The position numbers and the translations under genes were made by a program. Below, piece after piece: positions 16,999 through 25,106 of a DNA stretch of 64,000 nt. The stretch covers positions 62,001 through 126,000 of the forward strand of contig CASDSM010000016.1 in NCBI GenBank assembly GCA_949283375.1, written 5' to 3'. The notes under the pieces were generated by a model, which worked only from the letters and a program-made list of their open reading frames with translations, searched no databases and was not told where the DNA came from. The DNA is from an uncultured Eubacteriales bacterium (GTDB taxonomy: Bacteria; Bacillota; Clostridia; Oscillospirales; Oscillospiraceae). Position 1 is the stretch's first letter; every line of letters begins with the position of its first letter.

Positions 16999-18249
16999 AT
17001 GGCGGACCGTACCATTCTGCACTGCGATCTCAACAGCTTTTTTGCCTCGGTCGAGTTGCTGGACTACCCCGACCTGCGCGAGCGGCCGGTGGCGGTCTGT
17101 GGCGACCCGGAGGCGCGACACGGCATTGTACTGGCCAAGAACGAGGCCGCCAAGGCCTATGGCGTCCAGACGGCAGAGACGGTGTGGCAGGCGCGGAAGA
17201 AGTGCCCGGAGCTCATCCTGCTGCCGCCCCACCACCAGCGCTACCGGGAGTACTCCAAAAAGGTGAACGCGGTCTACGGGCGGTACACCGACCTGGTGGA
17301 GCCGTTCAGCATCGACGAGAGCTGGCTGGACGTGACCGGGACGCTCCATCTCTTCGGGCTGGACGGCAGAGGGCTGGCCGACCGGCTGCGGCGGGAGTTG
17401 CGGGAGGAGCTGGGCCTGACCATCTCGGTGGGCGTGTCCTTCAACAAGATCTTCGCCAAGCTGGGCAGCGACTATAAGAAGCCGGATGCGACGACGGTGA
17501 TCGACCGGACGAACTACCGCGATGTCGCCTGGCCGATGCCGGTGACCTCCCTGCTCTTTGTCGGCCGGACGGCGGCCAGGCTCCTGGCGCCCTATGGGGT
17601 GAAGACGATCGGGGACCTGGCCCGGATGGAGACGTCCGCCCTCACCAGGCTGCTTGGCCAGCAGGGTGCGCGGCTCTCGGAGTATGCGCGCGGGCTGGAG
17701 TGCTCCCCTGTCGTCCCCGCCGGACAGCAGCCGCCGCCCAAGTCGGTGGGCAACGGCATGACCTTCCGCCACAACCTGCTCGGCGAGGCGCAGGTCCGCA
17801 CCGGACTGGAACTGCTCAGCGACACCGTCGCCGCCCGGCTGCGGCGGGCGCAGCGGAAGGCGGTGTCTCTCCAGGTGACCATCCGGGACGCCAGCTTCAA
17901 GACGATCACCCGCCAGCAGCCGCTCCCGCTGGCGACCAACCTCTCCCGCGAGCTGGCCGCTGCGGCGCTGGAGCTGGTGCGCGCGAGCTGGAACTTCTCC
18001 GTCCCCATCCGGATGCTCACCGTCACAGCACAGCATCTCATCCCGGAGTGGGAGACGGCAGAGCAGATGGACCTCTTCTCCCCCGACAGCGCCCCCAGGC
18101 GGGAGCGGCTGGAACGGCTGGAGCGGGCGGTGGATGTCATCCGGGACAGGTACGGCAAGGAGGCCATCTCCATCGCCTCCCTCTCCCGGCGGGGACAGTA
18201 TGTCGACCCGCCGCAGGACCATATCTCATTTAAGGACCATGAATCATGA
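16999..18249 (+). CDS. dinB: DNA polymerase IV (Y-family, error-prone)
   Basis: A translesion polymerase that copies past damaged bases and interacts with the sliding clamp. The 416-residue protein has the Y-family catalytic motifs: HCDLNSFFASVE with the metal aspartate at 10, and SIDESWLDVTG with the Asp-Glu pair near 105-106. It then shows GVSFNKIFAKLGSDYKKPDA, a helix-hairpin-helix region (LAPYGVKTIGDLARM) and the little-finger domain. The C-terminal EQMDLF is a probable clamp-binding motif. AGAGGAGG lies six bases before the ATG. Its stop overlaps the znuA start (ATGA). Confidence 0.96.
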   Translation: MADRTILHCDLNSFFASVELLDYPDLRERPVAVCGDPEARHGIVLAKNEAAKAYGVQTAETVWQARKKCPELILLPPHHQRYREYSKKVNAVYGRYTDLVEPFSIDESWLDVTGTLHLFGLDGRGLADRLRRELREELGLTISVGVSFNKIFAKLGSDYKKPDATTVIDRTNYRDVAWPMPVTSLLFVGRTAARLLAPYGVKTIGDLARMETSALTRLLGQQGARLSEYARGLECSPVVPAGQQPPPKSVGNGMTFRHNLLGEAQVRTGLELLSDTVAARLRRAQRKAVSLQVTIRDASFKTITRQQPLPLATNLSRELAAAALELVRASWNFSVPIRMLTVTAQHLIPEWETAEQMDLFSPDSAPRRERLERLERAVDVIRDRYGKEAISIASLSRRGQYVDPPQDHISFKDHES

Positions 18250-19172
18250 AAAAAGTACTGTTATCCATCCTTCTCTCCGCCCTGCTCGCCCTCTCCGGCT
18301 GCGGCGGGGCGGAAGGGGCGGAGGAGGCGGAGCTCTCCCTCGCCTGCACCACCTATCCGGTCTACCTGCTGGCCAACACCATCGCCGGCGGGCTGGACGG
18401 GGTGGAGATCACGCTGGTGATCGATCAGGAGGTCTCCTGCCTGCATGACTACACCCTGACCATGCGGGACATGCAGGCGGTGGAGCGGGCGGACGCGGTG
18501 ATCTGCAACGGCGCCGGTCTGGAGGAATTTCTGAGCGATGCGCTCGCGGACGCGGAGGTAATCGACTGCTCGGCGGGGGTGGACCTGCTCTACGGCGGGC
18601 ACCATCACCACGACGGGGAGGAGCCCGGCCACGACCACGCGCACGAGGAAGCGGACCCCCACATCTGGATGCACCCGGCGCATTACGCGCAGATGGCCCG
18701 CACCCTGGCCGGGGCGCTCGCGGAGCTGGACCCGGAGCGGTCGGAGACCTATCTGGCGCGCGGAGAGGACTGTGCGGCGGAACTGGAGGACTTCTATCAG
18801 TCCCTCCGGGAGGGCGAGGCCGCGCAGGCACTGGCGGGGGCCTCCATCATCACCTTTCACGACGGGTTCTCTTACTTTGCCGAGGCGTTTGACCTGACCA
18901 TCGCCGCCGCAATTGAGGAGGAGGAGGGGGCGGAGGCCTCCGCCCGCGACCTGAAGGAGACCATCGCCCTCGTCGAGCAGTTTGACCTCCCCGCCGTCTT
19001 CACCGAGGTGAACGGCTCGGACAACGCGGCGGGCATCATCTGCCGGGAGTGCGGCACGGGCATGGCGGAGCTGAGCATGCTGATGAGCGGCGCGCCGGGA
19101 GCGGACATCTCCGCCTATGAGGCGGTCATCGCGCAAAACCTGAACACCATCCGGGAGGCATACCAGTCATGA
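18246..19172 (+). CDS. znuA: Zinc/manganese ABC transporter substrate-binding lipoprotein
   Basis: Cluster 9 metal-binding lipoprotein, 308 residues. The signal peptide ends LLALSGC with the lipidated cysteine at 19. A His/Asp/Glu-rich loop at about 118-140 (HHHHDGEEPGHDHAHEEADPH) is typical of zinc rather than manganese binders, and ADPHIWMHP gives metal-site histidines. The region IITFHDGFSYFAEAF contains a third ligand histidine. The ATG overlaps the dinB stop by four bases, so it is translationally coupled to an SOS gene. No Zur-like operator was recognised upstream. Confidence 0.93.
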   Translation: MKKVLLSILLSALLALSGCGGAEGAEEAELSLACTTYPVYLLANTIAGGLDGVEITLVIDQEVSCLHDYTLTMRDMQAVERADAVICNGAGLEEFLSDALADAEVIDCSAGVDLLYGGHHHHDGEEPGHDHAHEEADPHIWMHPAHYAQMARTLAGALAELDPERSETYLARGEDCAAELEDFYQSLREGEAAQALAGASIITFHDGFSYFAEAFDLTIAAAIEEEEGAEASARDLKETIALVEQFDLPAVFTEVNGSDNAAGIICRECGTGMAELSMLMSGAPGADISAYEAVIAQNLNTIREAYQS

Positions 19173-19939
19173 GAAGGGAAAAACATCCGCGCTGTCAGGG
19201 CGGCTGTCACGGCCGCTGCTGCCTGCGGGTCGAACATCTGAATGTCCGGCTGGGCGAGGACCAGATTTTGGACGACGTGAGCTTTCACCTCCACTGCGGG
19301 GAGCTGATCGCCCTGATCGGGCCGAACGGGGCGGGCAAGAGCTCGCTGTTCAAGTCCATCCTGGGCGTGATGCCCTACCACGGCTCCATCACCTTCCAGT
19401 CCGCCGAGGACGGGCGGCAGAAGCCGCGCATCGGCTATGTGCCGCAGAGCCCGTCCTTTGACCCGGGCGACCCGGTGAGTGTGCTCGACCTCTTCACCGC
19501 CGCCTCCAGCCGCTGGCCCGCCTTCCTGCCCATCCCCGCCCGGCTGCGGGAGACTGTCCGCGCGGCGCTGGCGCGGGTGGGCGGCGAGGGGCTGATCGAC
19601 CGGCGGCTCGGCACCCTCTCCGGCGGAGAGCTGCAGCGGGTGCTGCTGGCGATGGCGCTCGAACCCCTGCCCAACCTGCTCATCCTGGACGAGCCGATGA
19701 GCGGCGTGGATGTGGAGGGAGAGCATCAGCTCCTCGACCTGCTCGACACGATCCGGGAGCGCTATGACCTCTCCATCCTCCTCTCCACCCATGACTTTCA
19801 GACGCTGCAGCGGGTGGACAAGGTGATCCTGCTCCAGCAGAAGATCCTCGCCGCCGGGGACCGGGAAGAGGTGCTCGCGTCGGAGGCGTTCGCCCGCCTC
19901 TTCGGCGCGGAGACAGAGAGAGGAGGGGAGGCGGAATGA
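19169..19939 (+). CDS. znuC: Zinc ABC transporter ATP-binding protein
   Basis: A 256-residue ATPase driving metal import. Walker A GPNGAGKSS is near 52-60, the Q-loop is YVPQSP, the signature is LSGGELQR, Walker B is LLILDEP and the switch histidine is in LSTHD. The N-terminus carries an unusual short Cys/His-rich extension, HPRCQGGCHGRCCLRVEH, before the first beta strand, which could bind zinc. The ATG overlaps znuA (ATGA) and its stop overlaps znuB (ATGA). Confidence 0.94.
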   Translation: MRREKHPRCQGGCHGRCCLRVEHLNVRLGEDQILDDVSFHLHCGELIALIGPNGAGKSSLFKSILGVMPYHGSITFQSAEDGRQKPRIGYVPQSPSFDPGDPVSVLDLFTAASSRWPAFLPIPARLRETVRAALARVGGEGLIDRRLGTLSGGELQRVLLAMALEPLPNLLILDEPMSGVDVEGEHQLLDLLDTIRERYDLSILLSTHDFQTLQRVDKVILLQQKILAAGDREEVLASEAFARLFGAETERGGEAE

Positions 19940-20787
19940 ACTGGTGGTATGCGCTGGTGGACCTGCTCCCGTTTGAATGGGCGGAGCCGGGCCGGATGTA
20001 CTTCATGAAAAACGCCCTGCTGGCGATTTTGGTGATCTCTCCCCTCTTTGGGCTGCTGTCCACCATGGTGGTGGAGAAGAAGATGTCCTTTTTCTCCGAC
20101 GCGCTGGGGCACTCCGCCTTTACCGGCATCGCCGCAGGCACGCTGGCCGGCTTTGCCGACCCGAGCGTCTGCGCGGTGGCGCTGGCGGTCTGTTTTGCCC
20201 TGCTCTTCACCTGGGTGCGCAGCCGGACAAATCTGGCCAGCGATACGGTGATCGGCGTCTTCTCCTCCACGGCGGTGGCGCTCGGCATCTTCCTCTCCAC
20301 TCTGGGCGGGCGGAGCTTCACCCGCTTCAACAGCCTGCTGGTGGGGGATATCCTCTCAGTCACGCCGGGAAAGATCGCGCTGCTGGCGCTCATCCTGCTC
20401 GGCGTCCTGCTGCTGTGGCTCTTCGGGCTCAACCAGCTCACCCTCTCGGCCATCCACCCCGCCCTGGCCCGGAGCCGGGGCATCCATCTGGAGCGGCAGG
20501 AGGCGCTGTTCAACTGTGCGGTCGCCGTCGTCGTCACGCTGACGATGACCTGGGTGGGACTGCTGGTGATCAACTCCCTGCTCATCCTCCCCGGCGCTGC
20601 GGCCCGCAATCTCGCGCGTGATCTGCGCCAGTACACCCTCTTTTCCCTGCTGGCCGCCCTCGCCGCCGGTGTGGCGGGGCTGATGATGAGCTACTATATC
20701 GGCTCGTCCGCCGGGGCGTCCATCACGCTGGTACTCGCGGCGATGTTCTGCCTCACCCTTCCCCTGCGGGAGCGGGCGCTCGGCTGA
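19936..20787 (+). CDS. znuB: Zinc ABC transporter permease
   Basis: A 283-residue integral membrane protein of the ABC-3 family with eight to nine hydrophobic segments. Family landmarks include FFSDALGHSAFTGIAAGTL after the first helices, the SDTVIGVFSSTAVALGIFL segment, and LLVINSLLILPGAAARNLARDL, the EAA-like coupling region. It completes the znuA-znuC-znuB set, with ATGA overlaps throughout. A stable hairpin follows. Confidence 0.94.
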   Translation: MNWWYALVDLLPFEWAEPGRMYFMKNALLAILVISPLFGLLSTMVVEKKMSFFSDALGHSAFTGIAAGTLAGFADPSVCAVALAVCFALLFTWVRSRTNLASDTVIGVFSSTAVALGIFLSTLGGRSFTRFNSLLVGDILSVTPGKIALLALILLGVLLLWLFGLNQLTLSAIHPALARSRGIHLERQEALFNCAVAVVVTLTMTWVGLLVINSLLILPGAAARNLARDLRQYTLFSLLAALAAGVAGLMMSYYIGSSAGASITLVLAAMFCLTLPLRERALG

Positions 20788-20804
20788 CACAGGCGGGAGA
20801 ACAG

Positions 20805-20853
20805 AGCGCTCCCCGGGTTTGCGGTTTGACCGCCACCCGGGGAGCGCTGCTTT
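20805..20853 (+). terminator. Terminator after znuB
   Basis: A perfect 14-bp stem (20805-20818 with 20835-20848) with a 16-base loop that can itself pair (GCGGT/ACCGC). The T-tract (GCTTTG) is short, so it may be leaky. Confidence 0.65.
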
Positions 20854-21113
20854 GCGGCGGCAGGCAGCGCCGTCAGACGGGCTCCTGCTCCAGTTTGCAA
20901 AATTTGGCTGATTTGATAGATATCACATACACCTGACAGGGATTCCGTTCGTCCCAATCAAGATACCATCTCCTGTAAATTTGAGGTCATCGGCCCGTCT
21001 TATCATGTCATACAACTTCGATCTATGCAGCCTCAGTCCCGGCATTGATATCTGCCGGGACTGAGGCTGTTTTGTGGGCGTCATATTCGTGGGGGTTTTG
21101 CTGCCAAGGGAAA
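20854..21113. other. 260-base intergenic stretch without a supported gene, ending in a strong hairpin
   Basis: This gap between znuB and the convergent gpsA is AT-richer than its surroundings in 20890-21025. Short minus-strand frames exist (one of about 27 codons reading MIRRADDLKFTGDG), but none has a convincing length or ribosome-binding site. A perfect 16-bp hairpin at 21029-21068 is followed on the plus strand by GTTTTGTG, which looks like a terminator for a plus-strand transcript, perhaps znuB read-through or a small RNA. No clear promoter for a small RNA was found. Confidence 0.5.
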
Positions 21114-22118
21114 TCAGAGCCAGGTGTCCTCGATCTCGTCCTTCTTCTGGCGGGTCATCAGCTCCTGGAAGACCTGGTTGATGTCCCGGCCCTCGTAGAG
21201 CACCTGATAGGCCGCCTGGGTGATGGGCATCTCCACCCCCGCCTTTTGGGCGAGGTCGTTCGCGGAGGCCGCGGCGTAGTAGCCCTCCACCACGGCGCCG
21301 CCCATCTCCTTCATCGCGTCCTCAATGCGCATCCCCTTGCCGACCAGGATGCCGGCCCGGTGATTGCGCGAGTTCATCGAGGTGCAGGTCACGATCAGGT
21401 CGCCCACGCCGGTCAGACCGGCAAAGGTGGACTGCTTTCCGCCGAGGGCGGTGCCGAGGCGGGCGATTTCGGTCAGGCCGCGCGTCATCAGCATGGCGCG
21501 GGTGTTGTCGCCAAAGCCCATGCCGTCCACCACGCCGGTGCAGAGGGCGATCACGTTTTTGAGTGCCGCGCCGATCTCCACACCGATCACATCGGGAGAG
21601 GCGTAGACCCGGAAGCGCGGATTCATGAACAGCTCCTGGATCATGTGCGCGGCCACGCGGCTCTCACTGGCGGCGACGATCGCGCTGGGGATGCGCCGGC
21701 CCACCTCTTCCGCGTGGGTTGGCCCGCAGAGGACGACCACGGGGCAGCGCTCCCCCACCTCCTGAGCGATGATCTGGCTCAGGCGCAGGCCGGTGTCCTT
21801 CTCGATCCCCTTGCCGACGCTGACAAGGATGGTCCCGTCCTTCACCAGCGGGGCGAGTTGCCGGGCGGTGGAGCGGACGGCGAAGGAGGGGGTGGCGAGC
21901 ACGATGACGTCGCTCTGCTGCACGCAGCCGATGTCCGCCGTCAGCCGAAGCTCCTCCGGCAGGGGGACACCGCGCAGCATCGGATTCTCCCGCTCGGCGC
22001 GCAGACGGTCGGATTCCTCCTGAAAATAGGACCAGAGGGTCACATCATTTCCGTTTTCCAGCAGCAGGAGCGCCAGAGCGGTGCCCCAGGCGCCGCTGCC
22101 GAGTACCGTGACATTCAT
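21114..22118 (-). CDS. gpsA: Glycerol-3-phosphate dehydrogenase [NAD(P)+]
   Basis: A cytoplasmic enzyme making sn-glycerol 3-phosphate from dihydroxyacetone phosphate for phospholipid synthesis. The 334-residue protein begins VTVLGSGAWGTALALLL, the dinucleotide-binding motif. It also has GKGIEKDTGLRLSQII, the SGPTHAEEV-type VLCGPTHAEEVGRRIPSAIV, and the catalytic-lysine segment GAALKNVIALCTGVVDGMGFGDN. It is the third gene of der-plsY-gpsA, 15 bases after plsY, so the two glycerolipid enzymes are made together. Confidence 0.97.
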   Translation of the reverse strand: MNVTVLGSGAWGTALALLLLENGNDVTLWSYFQEESDRLRAERENPMLRGVPLPEELRLTADIGCVQQSDVIVLATPSFAVRSTARQLAPLVKDGTILVSVGKGIEKDTGLRLSQIIAQEVGERCPVVVLCGPTHAEEVGRRIPSAIVAASESRVAAHMIQELFMNPRFRVYASPDVIGVEIGAALKNVIALCTGVVDGMGFGDNTRAMLMTRGLTEIARLGTALGGKQSTFAGLTGVGDLIVTCTSMNSRNHRAGILVGKGMRIEDAMKEMGGAVVEGYYAAASANDLAQKAGVEMPITQAAYQVLYEGRDINQVFQELMTRQKKDEIEDTWL

Positions 22119-22133
22119 TTTGAGATTCCTCCG

Positions 22134-22757
22134 TCATTCGTGAAATTCCAGCTTGTTCTCCTCGCCGTGCGCGATGCGCTGGGCGTTGTCCTTGTGCCGC
22201 CAGAGGATCAGGATGCTGATGCAGATGGCGATGGCCAGCAGCAGCCAGCTTTGGTAGACCACCCAGGTCATGATGGGAAAGGCGATCGCCGCCGCCATCG
22301 ACCCGAGGGAGACCATCCGGGAGGCCGCGACCAGGACGAGAAAGAGCGCCCAGACCACGATGGCGATCCGCCAGTCCAGCATGAGCACGATCGCCCCGCC
22401 GGAGAGCACGCCCTTGCCGCCCCGGAAGCCGAACATGCAGGGGAACACATGGCCGAGCAGGCAGAACAGCCCGGCGATATACCGCCCGAGCACCTCCAGC
22501 CCCATCAGGTTGCCCAGCACGGCGGCGCCGATCAGGCAGGAGAGTACCGCCTTGAGCACGTCGAGCAGGATGACAAAGACGACGTTCTTCTTGCCGAAGA
22601 CGCGGTAGAAGTTGGTCAGTCCGGCATTGCCGCTGCCGTGGTTGCGCACGTCATCCTTCAGAAAATACTTCGAGATGACGATGGAGCTGTTCAGGCAGCC
22701 GAGCAGGTAGGACACCAGCGCCACGGCGGCGATGGCGAGCGCAGTGATCCCCAACAT
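22134..22757 (-). CDS. plsY: Glycerol-3-phosphate acyltransferase PlsY
   Basis: A membrane enzyme that acylates glycerol 3-phosphate with acyl-phosphate (from PlsX), the first step of phospholipid synthesis. The 207-residue protein has about five transmembrane helices and the three conserved loops: LLGCLNSSIVISK, DVRNHGSGNAGLTNFYRVFG, and HVFPCMFGFRGGKGV. The ATG at 22757 shares a base with the der stop (TGATG) and follows AAGGAGG by seven bases. A GTG just upstream (22760) is also in frame, but is spaced less well. Confidence 0.96.
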   Translation of the reverse strand: MLGITALAIAAVALVSYLLGCLNSSIVISKYFLKDDVRNHGSGNAGLTNFYRVFGKKNVVFVILLDVLKAVLSCLIGAAVLGNLMGLEVLGRYIAGLFCLLGHVFPCMFGFRGGKGVLSGGAIVLMLDWRIAIVVWALFLVLVAASRMVSLGSMAAAIAFPIMTWVVYQSWLLLAIAICISILILWRHKDNAQRIAHGEENKLEFHE

Positions 22758-24085
22758 CACGAGTCCTCCTTATCGCCCTTCTGGCGGATGGTGAGCCGGA
22801 TGGGGGTGCCCTCCAGGCCGAAGGTGTTTCGAATCTGGTTTTCCAGATAGCGCTGATAGGAAAAGTGAAACAGCTTCGCGTCGTTGCAGAAGACGACGAA
22901 GTGCGGCGGCTGGATGCCGACCTGCGTCATATAGTAGATCTTCAGGCGGCGGCCCTTGTCCGTCGGCGGCTGGACGCGCGCGACCGCGTCGGCCAGCACG
23001 CTGTTGAGCGTGCCGGTGCGCACGCGCAGGCACGACATCTCATAGACATGATTGATCTCGTCAAAGAGCTTCGGCACCCGCTGGCCGGTGAGGGCGGAGA
23101 GGAAGAGGACGGGCGCGTAGGGCATATACGCCAGGGCGCCGCGCACCTTGGCACGCATCTGCTCCATTGTGTTGGTCTCCTTCTCCACCGCGTCCCACTT
23201 GTTGACGACGATGATGCAGGCCTTCCCCGCCTCGTGCGCGAGACCGGCGACCTTGGTGTCCTGCTCGGTGACCCCCTCGAGCGCGTCGATCAGGATCAGG
23301 CAGACGTCCGCCCGGTCAATTGCCATGGTGGCCCGCAGGACGGAGAACTGCTCCACCCGGTCGGTCACCTTGGACTTTTTCCGCATCCCGGCCGTGTCGA
23401 TAAAGCAGTATTTGCCGTGCTCGTTTTCAAAGTAGGAGTCCACCGCGTCCCGGGTGGTGCCCGCCATGTCGCTGACGATGACGCGCTCCTCTCCAAGAAT
23501 TCGGTTCACGAGAGAGGACTTGCCCACGTTGGGCTTGCCGATGACGGCGACGTGAATCACGTCCTCACGCCCTCCCGCATCCTCCTGGGGCGGGAAGTGG
23601 GCGGCGCAGGCGTCCAGCAGCTCGTCCATCCCCAGCCCGTGCATGGCGGAGATGGCGATGGGGTCGCCCAGGCCGAGGTTATAGAATTCATAGATATCCG
23701 GGTCCACCGGCCCGGCGGAGTCAGCCTTGTTGACCGCCAGCACCACCGGCTTTTTCGCGCGCTGGAGCATGCCGGCCACGTCTTGGTCGGCGGCAGTCAC
23801 GCCGGTGCGCAGGTCACAGACAAAGACAATGACCGTCGCGCCGGAGATCGCGATCTCCGCCTGCGCGCGCATAAACTGCAAAATCTCACTGTCGGTATTC
23901 GGCTCGATGCCTCCGGTGTCCACGATGCGAAATTCCCGGCCCAGCCACTCGCAGTCGGCATAGAGCCGGTCGCGGGTGACGCCGGGGGTGTCCTCCACGA
24001 TGGACAGGCGCTTTCCGGCCAGTCGGTTAAAGAGCAGGCTCTTGCCCACGTTGGGCCGGCCGACAATGGCGACAATCGGTTTCAA
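22757..24085 (-). CDS. der: Ribosome biogenesis GTPase Der (EngA)
   Basis: A double GTPase needed for 50S assembly. The 442-residue protein has two G domains, each with a P-loop (IVAIVGRPNVGKS near 4-16, and VAVIGKPNVGKS near 180), DTGG/DTAG switch II motifs and NKAD/NKWD specificity motifs, followed by a C-terminal KH-like domain. The start is a TTG at 24085 with AAAGGGAGTG six bases upstream; this gives the standard family length. It heads the der-plsY-gpsA operon. Confidence 0.97.
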   Translation of the reverse strand: MKPIVAIVGRPNVGKSLLFNRLAGKRLSIVEDTPGVTRDRLYADCEWLGREFRIVDTGGIEPNTDSEILQFMRAQAEIAISGATVIVFVCDLRTGVTAADQDVAGMLQRAKKPVVLAVNKADSAGPVDPDIYEFYNLGLGDPIAISAMHGLGMDELLDACAAHFPPQEDAGGREDVIHVAVIGKPNVGKSSLVNRILGEERVIVSDMAGTTRDAVDSYFENEHGKYCFIDTAGMRKKSKVTDRVEQFSVLRATMAIDRADVCLILIDALEGVTEQDTKVAGLAHEAGKACIIVVNKWDAVEKETNTMEQMRAKVRGALAYMPYAPVLFLSALTGQRVPKLFDEINHVYEMSCLRVRTGTLNSVLADAVARVQPPTDKGRRLKIYYMTQVGIQPPHFVVFCNDAKLFHFSYQRYLENQIRNTFGLEGTPIRLTIRQKGDKEDS

Positions 24086-24184
24086 TGCTTCACTCCCTTT
24101 CTGGGGAAGTCCGTACACTTCTTGATCGGAGCGGAAAAGTCGGACAAACCGGCCGCTTGTGCGCAGATTCTGTCAGACATATCC

Positions 24185-24213
24185 ATTATAGCCAGCGAGC
24201 GGGCAAAAGTAAA
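24185..24213 (-). promoter_or_regulatory. Promoter for der-plsY-gpsA
   Basis: Minus-strand TTTACT (24208-24213) and perfect TATAAT (24185-24190), spacer 17 bases, about 100 bases before the TTG. The -35 overlaps the U-tract of the rpmF terminator. Confidence 0.6.
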
Positions 24214-24237
24214 GAGCCCGTTTCTCACAGGCTCTTT
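24203..24237 (-). terminator. Terminator after rpmF
   Basis: An 8-bp stem AAAGAGCC/GGCTCTTT (24211-24218 with 24230-24237) is followed on the minus strand by ACTTTTGCC. It lies 16 bases beyond the rpmF stop and partly overlaps the der promoter. Confidence 0.7.
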
Positions 24238-24253
24238 CCCTCCGGTATCCGGC

Positions 24254-24442
24254 TTATTTGGCCTCGCTCGCGGCCGTTTTGCTGTAGTTGCGGCCGTTGT
24301 AATTCCCACAGCTGGGGCAGATGCGATGGGGCAGGCGATACGCGCCGCACTCGCACTTGACCAGGCCGGGAGCCACCAGCTTCCAGTTGGCACGGCGCTT
24401 GTCGCGTCTGGCCTTGGATACTTTACTCTTCGGGACTGCCAT
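24254..24442 (-). CDS. rpmF: 50S ribosomal protein L32
   Basis: A small basic large-subunit protein of 62 residues. The N-terminus MAVPKSKVSKARRDKRRANWKL is the classic L32 start, and the CEC...CPSC pattern (C30, C32, C42 and C45 approximately) is a zinc ribbon, so this is the zinc-containing (C+) form. It lies 32 bases after yceD, the usual pairing in bacteria, and is cotranscribed with it. Confidence 0.97.
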   Translation of the reverse strand: MAVPKSKVSKARRDKRRANWKLVAPGLVKCECGAYRLPHRICPSCGNYNGRNYSKTAASEAK

Positions 24443-24474
24443 CTATGACACCTCCTCATTCACCTTTCGGAAAG

Positions 24475-24987
24475 TTACGACGTTCCGTCCGCCTTGTCCT
24501 CCAGCAGCGAGGCCAGCACGGACAGGCGGGGGTCTATGTCGGGCTTGCACTTGCAGGGCTCCGTATTCAGGTCGGCCCCGCAGCCGGGGCACAGCCCCTT
24601 GCAGTCCTCCCGACACAGATTTTGCTGGTCCATCTCCAGAATGAACTCGGTGCGCACTACCTCGTCCAGATCCAGAATGGAGCCGTCCAGGAGAATGATA
24701 TCGTCGTCCTCCTCGTCCTGCAGCTCAGTGGCCAGCAGACGCTGGACCGTCACCGTCTTGACGCGCTCAAAGGGTTTCCCGCACCGGTCACAGCGCAGAT
24801 GCAGATTGCTCTGCACATTTGCCTCCAGCGTCAGCAATTCCGCCCGATTGCGCACACTCCCCCACGCATGCACCGGCTCGCAGACGGGCGTCTGCCCGGC
24901 AAACTCGAGTCCGGAGAGATCCATGGTGAAGTCAAAGGGTATCTCACCACCCGGAACGTGGATGATGTCTCTCAGATCAAGACGCAT
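24475..24987 (-). CDS. yceD: YceD family protein (DUF177)
   Basis: A 170-residue protein commonly encoded before rpmF and linked to 23S rRNA accumulation or processing in other organisms. The DUF177 core is recognisable: LHLRCDRCGKPFERVKTVTVQRLLATEL with a CDRC pair, followed by VVRTEFILEMDQQNLCREDCKGLCPGCGADLNTEPC, a cysteine-rich segment that probably binds metal. The start at 24987 follows GAGGTG; longer versions lack a ribosome-binding site. Its promoter is a perfect consensus. Confidence 0.9.
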   Translation of the reverse strand: MRLDLRDIIHVPGGEIPFDFTMDLSGLEFAGQTPVCEPVHAWGSVRNRAELLTLEANVQSNLHLRCDRCGKPFERVKTVTVQRLLATELQDEEDDDIILLDGSILDLDEVVRTEFILEMDQQNLCREDCKGLCPGCGADLNTEPCKCKPDIDPRLSVLASLLEDKADGTS

Positions 24988-25016
24988 AACACACCTCGCA
25001 TAACGACACAAGTGGC

Positions 25017-25045
25017 ATTATAACGGAAGAAGGTCCGACTGTCAA
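25017..25045 (-). promoter_or_regulatory. Perfect-consensus sigma-A promoter for yceD-rpmF
   Basis: Minus-strand TTGACA (25040-25045), 17-base spacer, TATAAT (25017-25022), with the start codon 30 bases downstream. This should be one of the strongest promoters in the window, as expected for a ribosomal protein unit. Confidence 0.88.
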
Positions 25046-25106
25046 GCACTTTCTCCCATCTGCGGAAAGTATTTTTCCTTTCCATCCGGGGCGGTGTGGA
25101 AAGCCC

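Noticed and set aside
20919-20999. Short minus-strand reading frame of about 27 codons in the znuB-gpsA gap
   Set aside because: No ribosome-binding site at a proper distance and no known match. An adjacent frame looks protein-like but has no start, so a gene or pseudogene cannot be supported.
21045-22850. 601-codon plus-strand frame across gpsA and plsY
   Set aside because: Antisense to two well-supported genes and without recognisable protein features.
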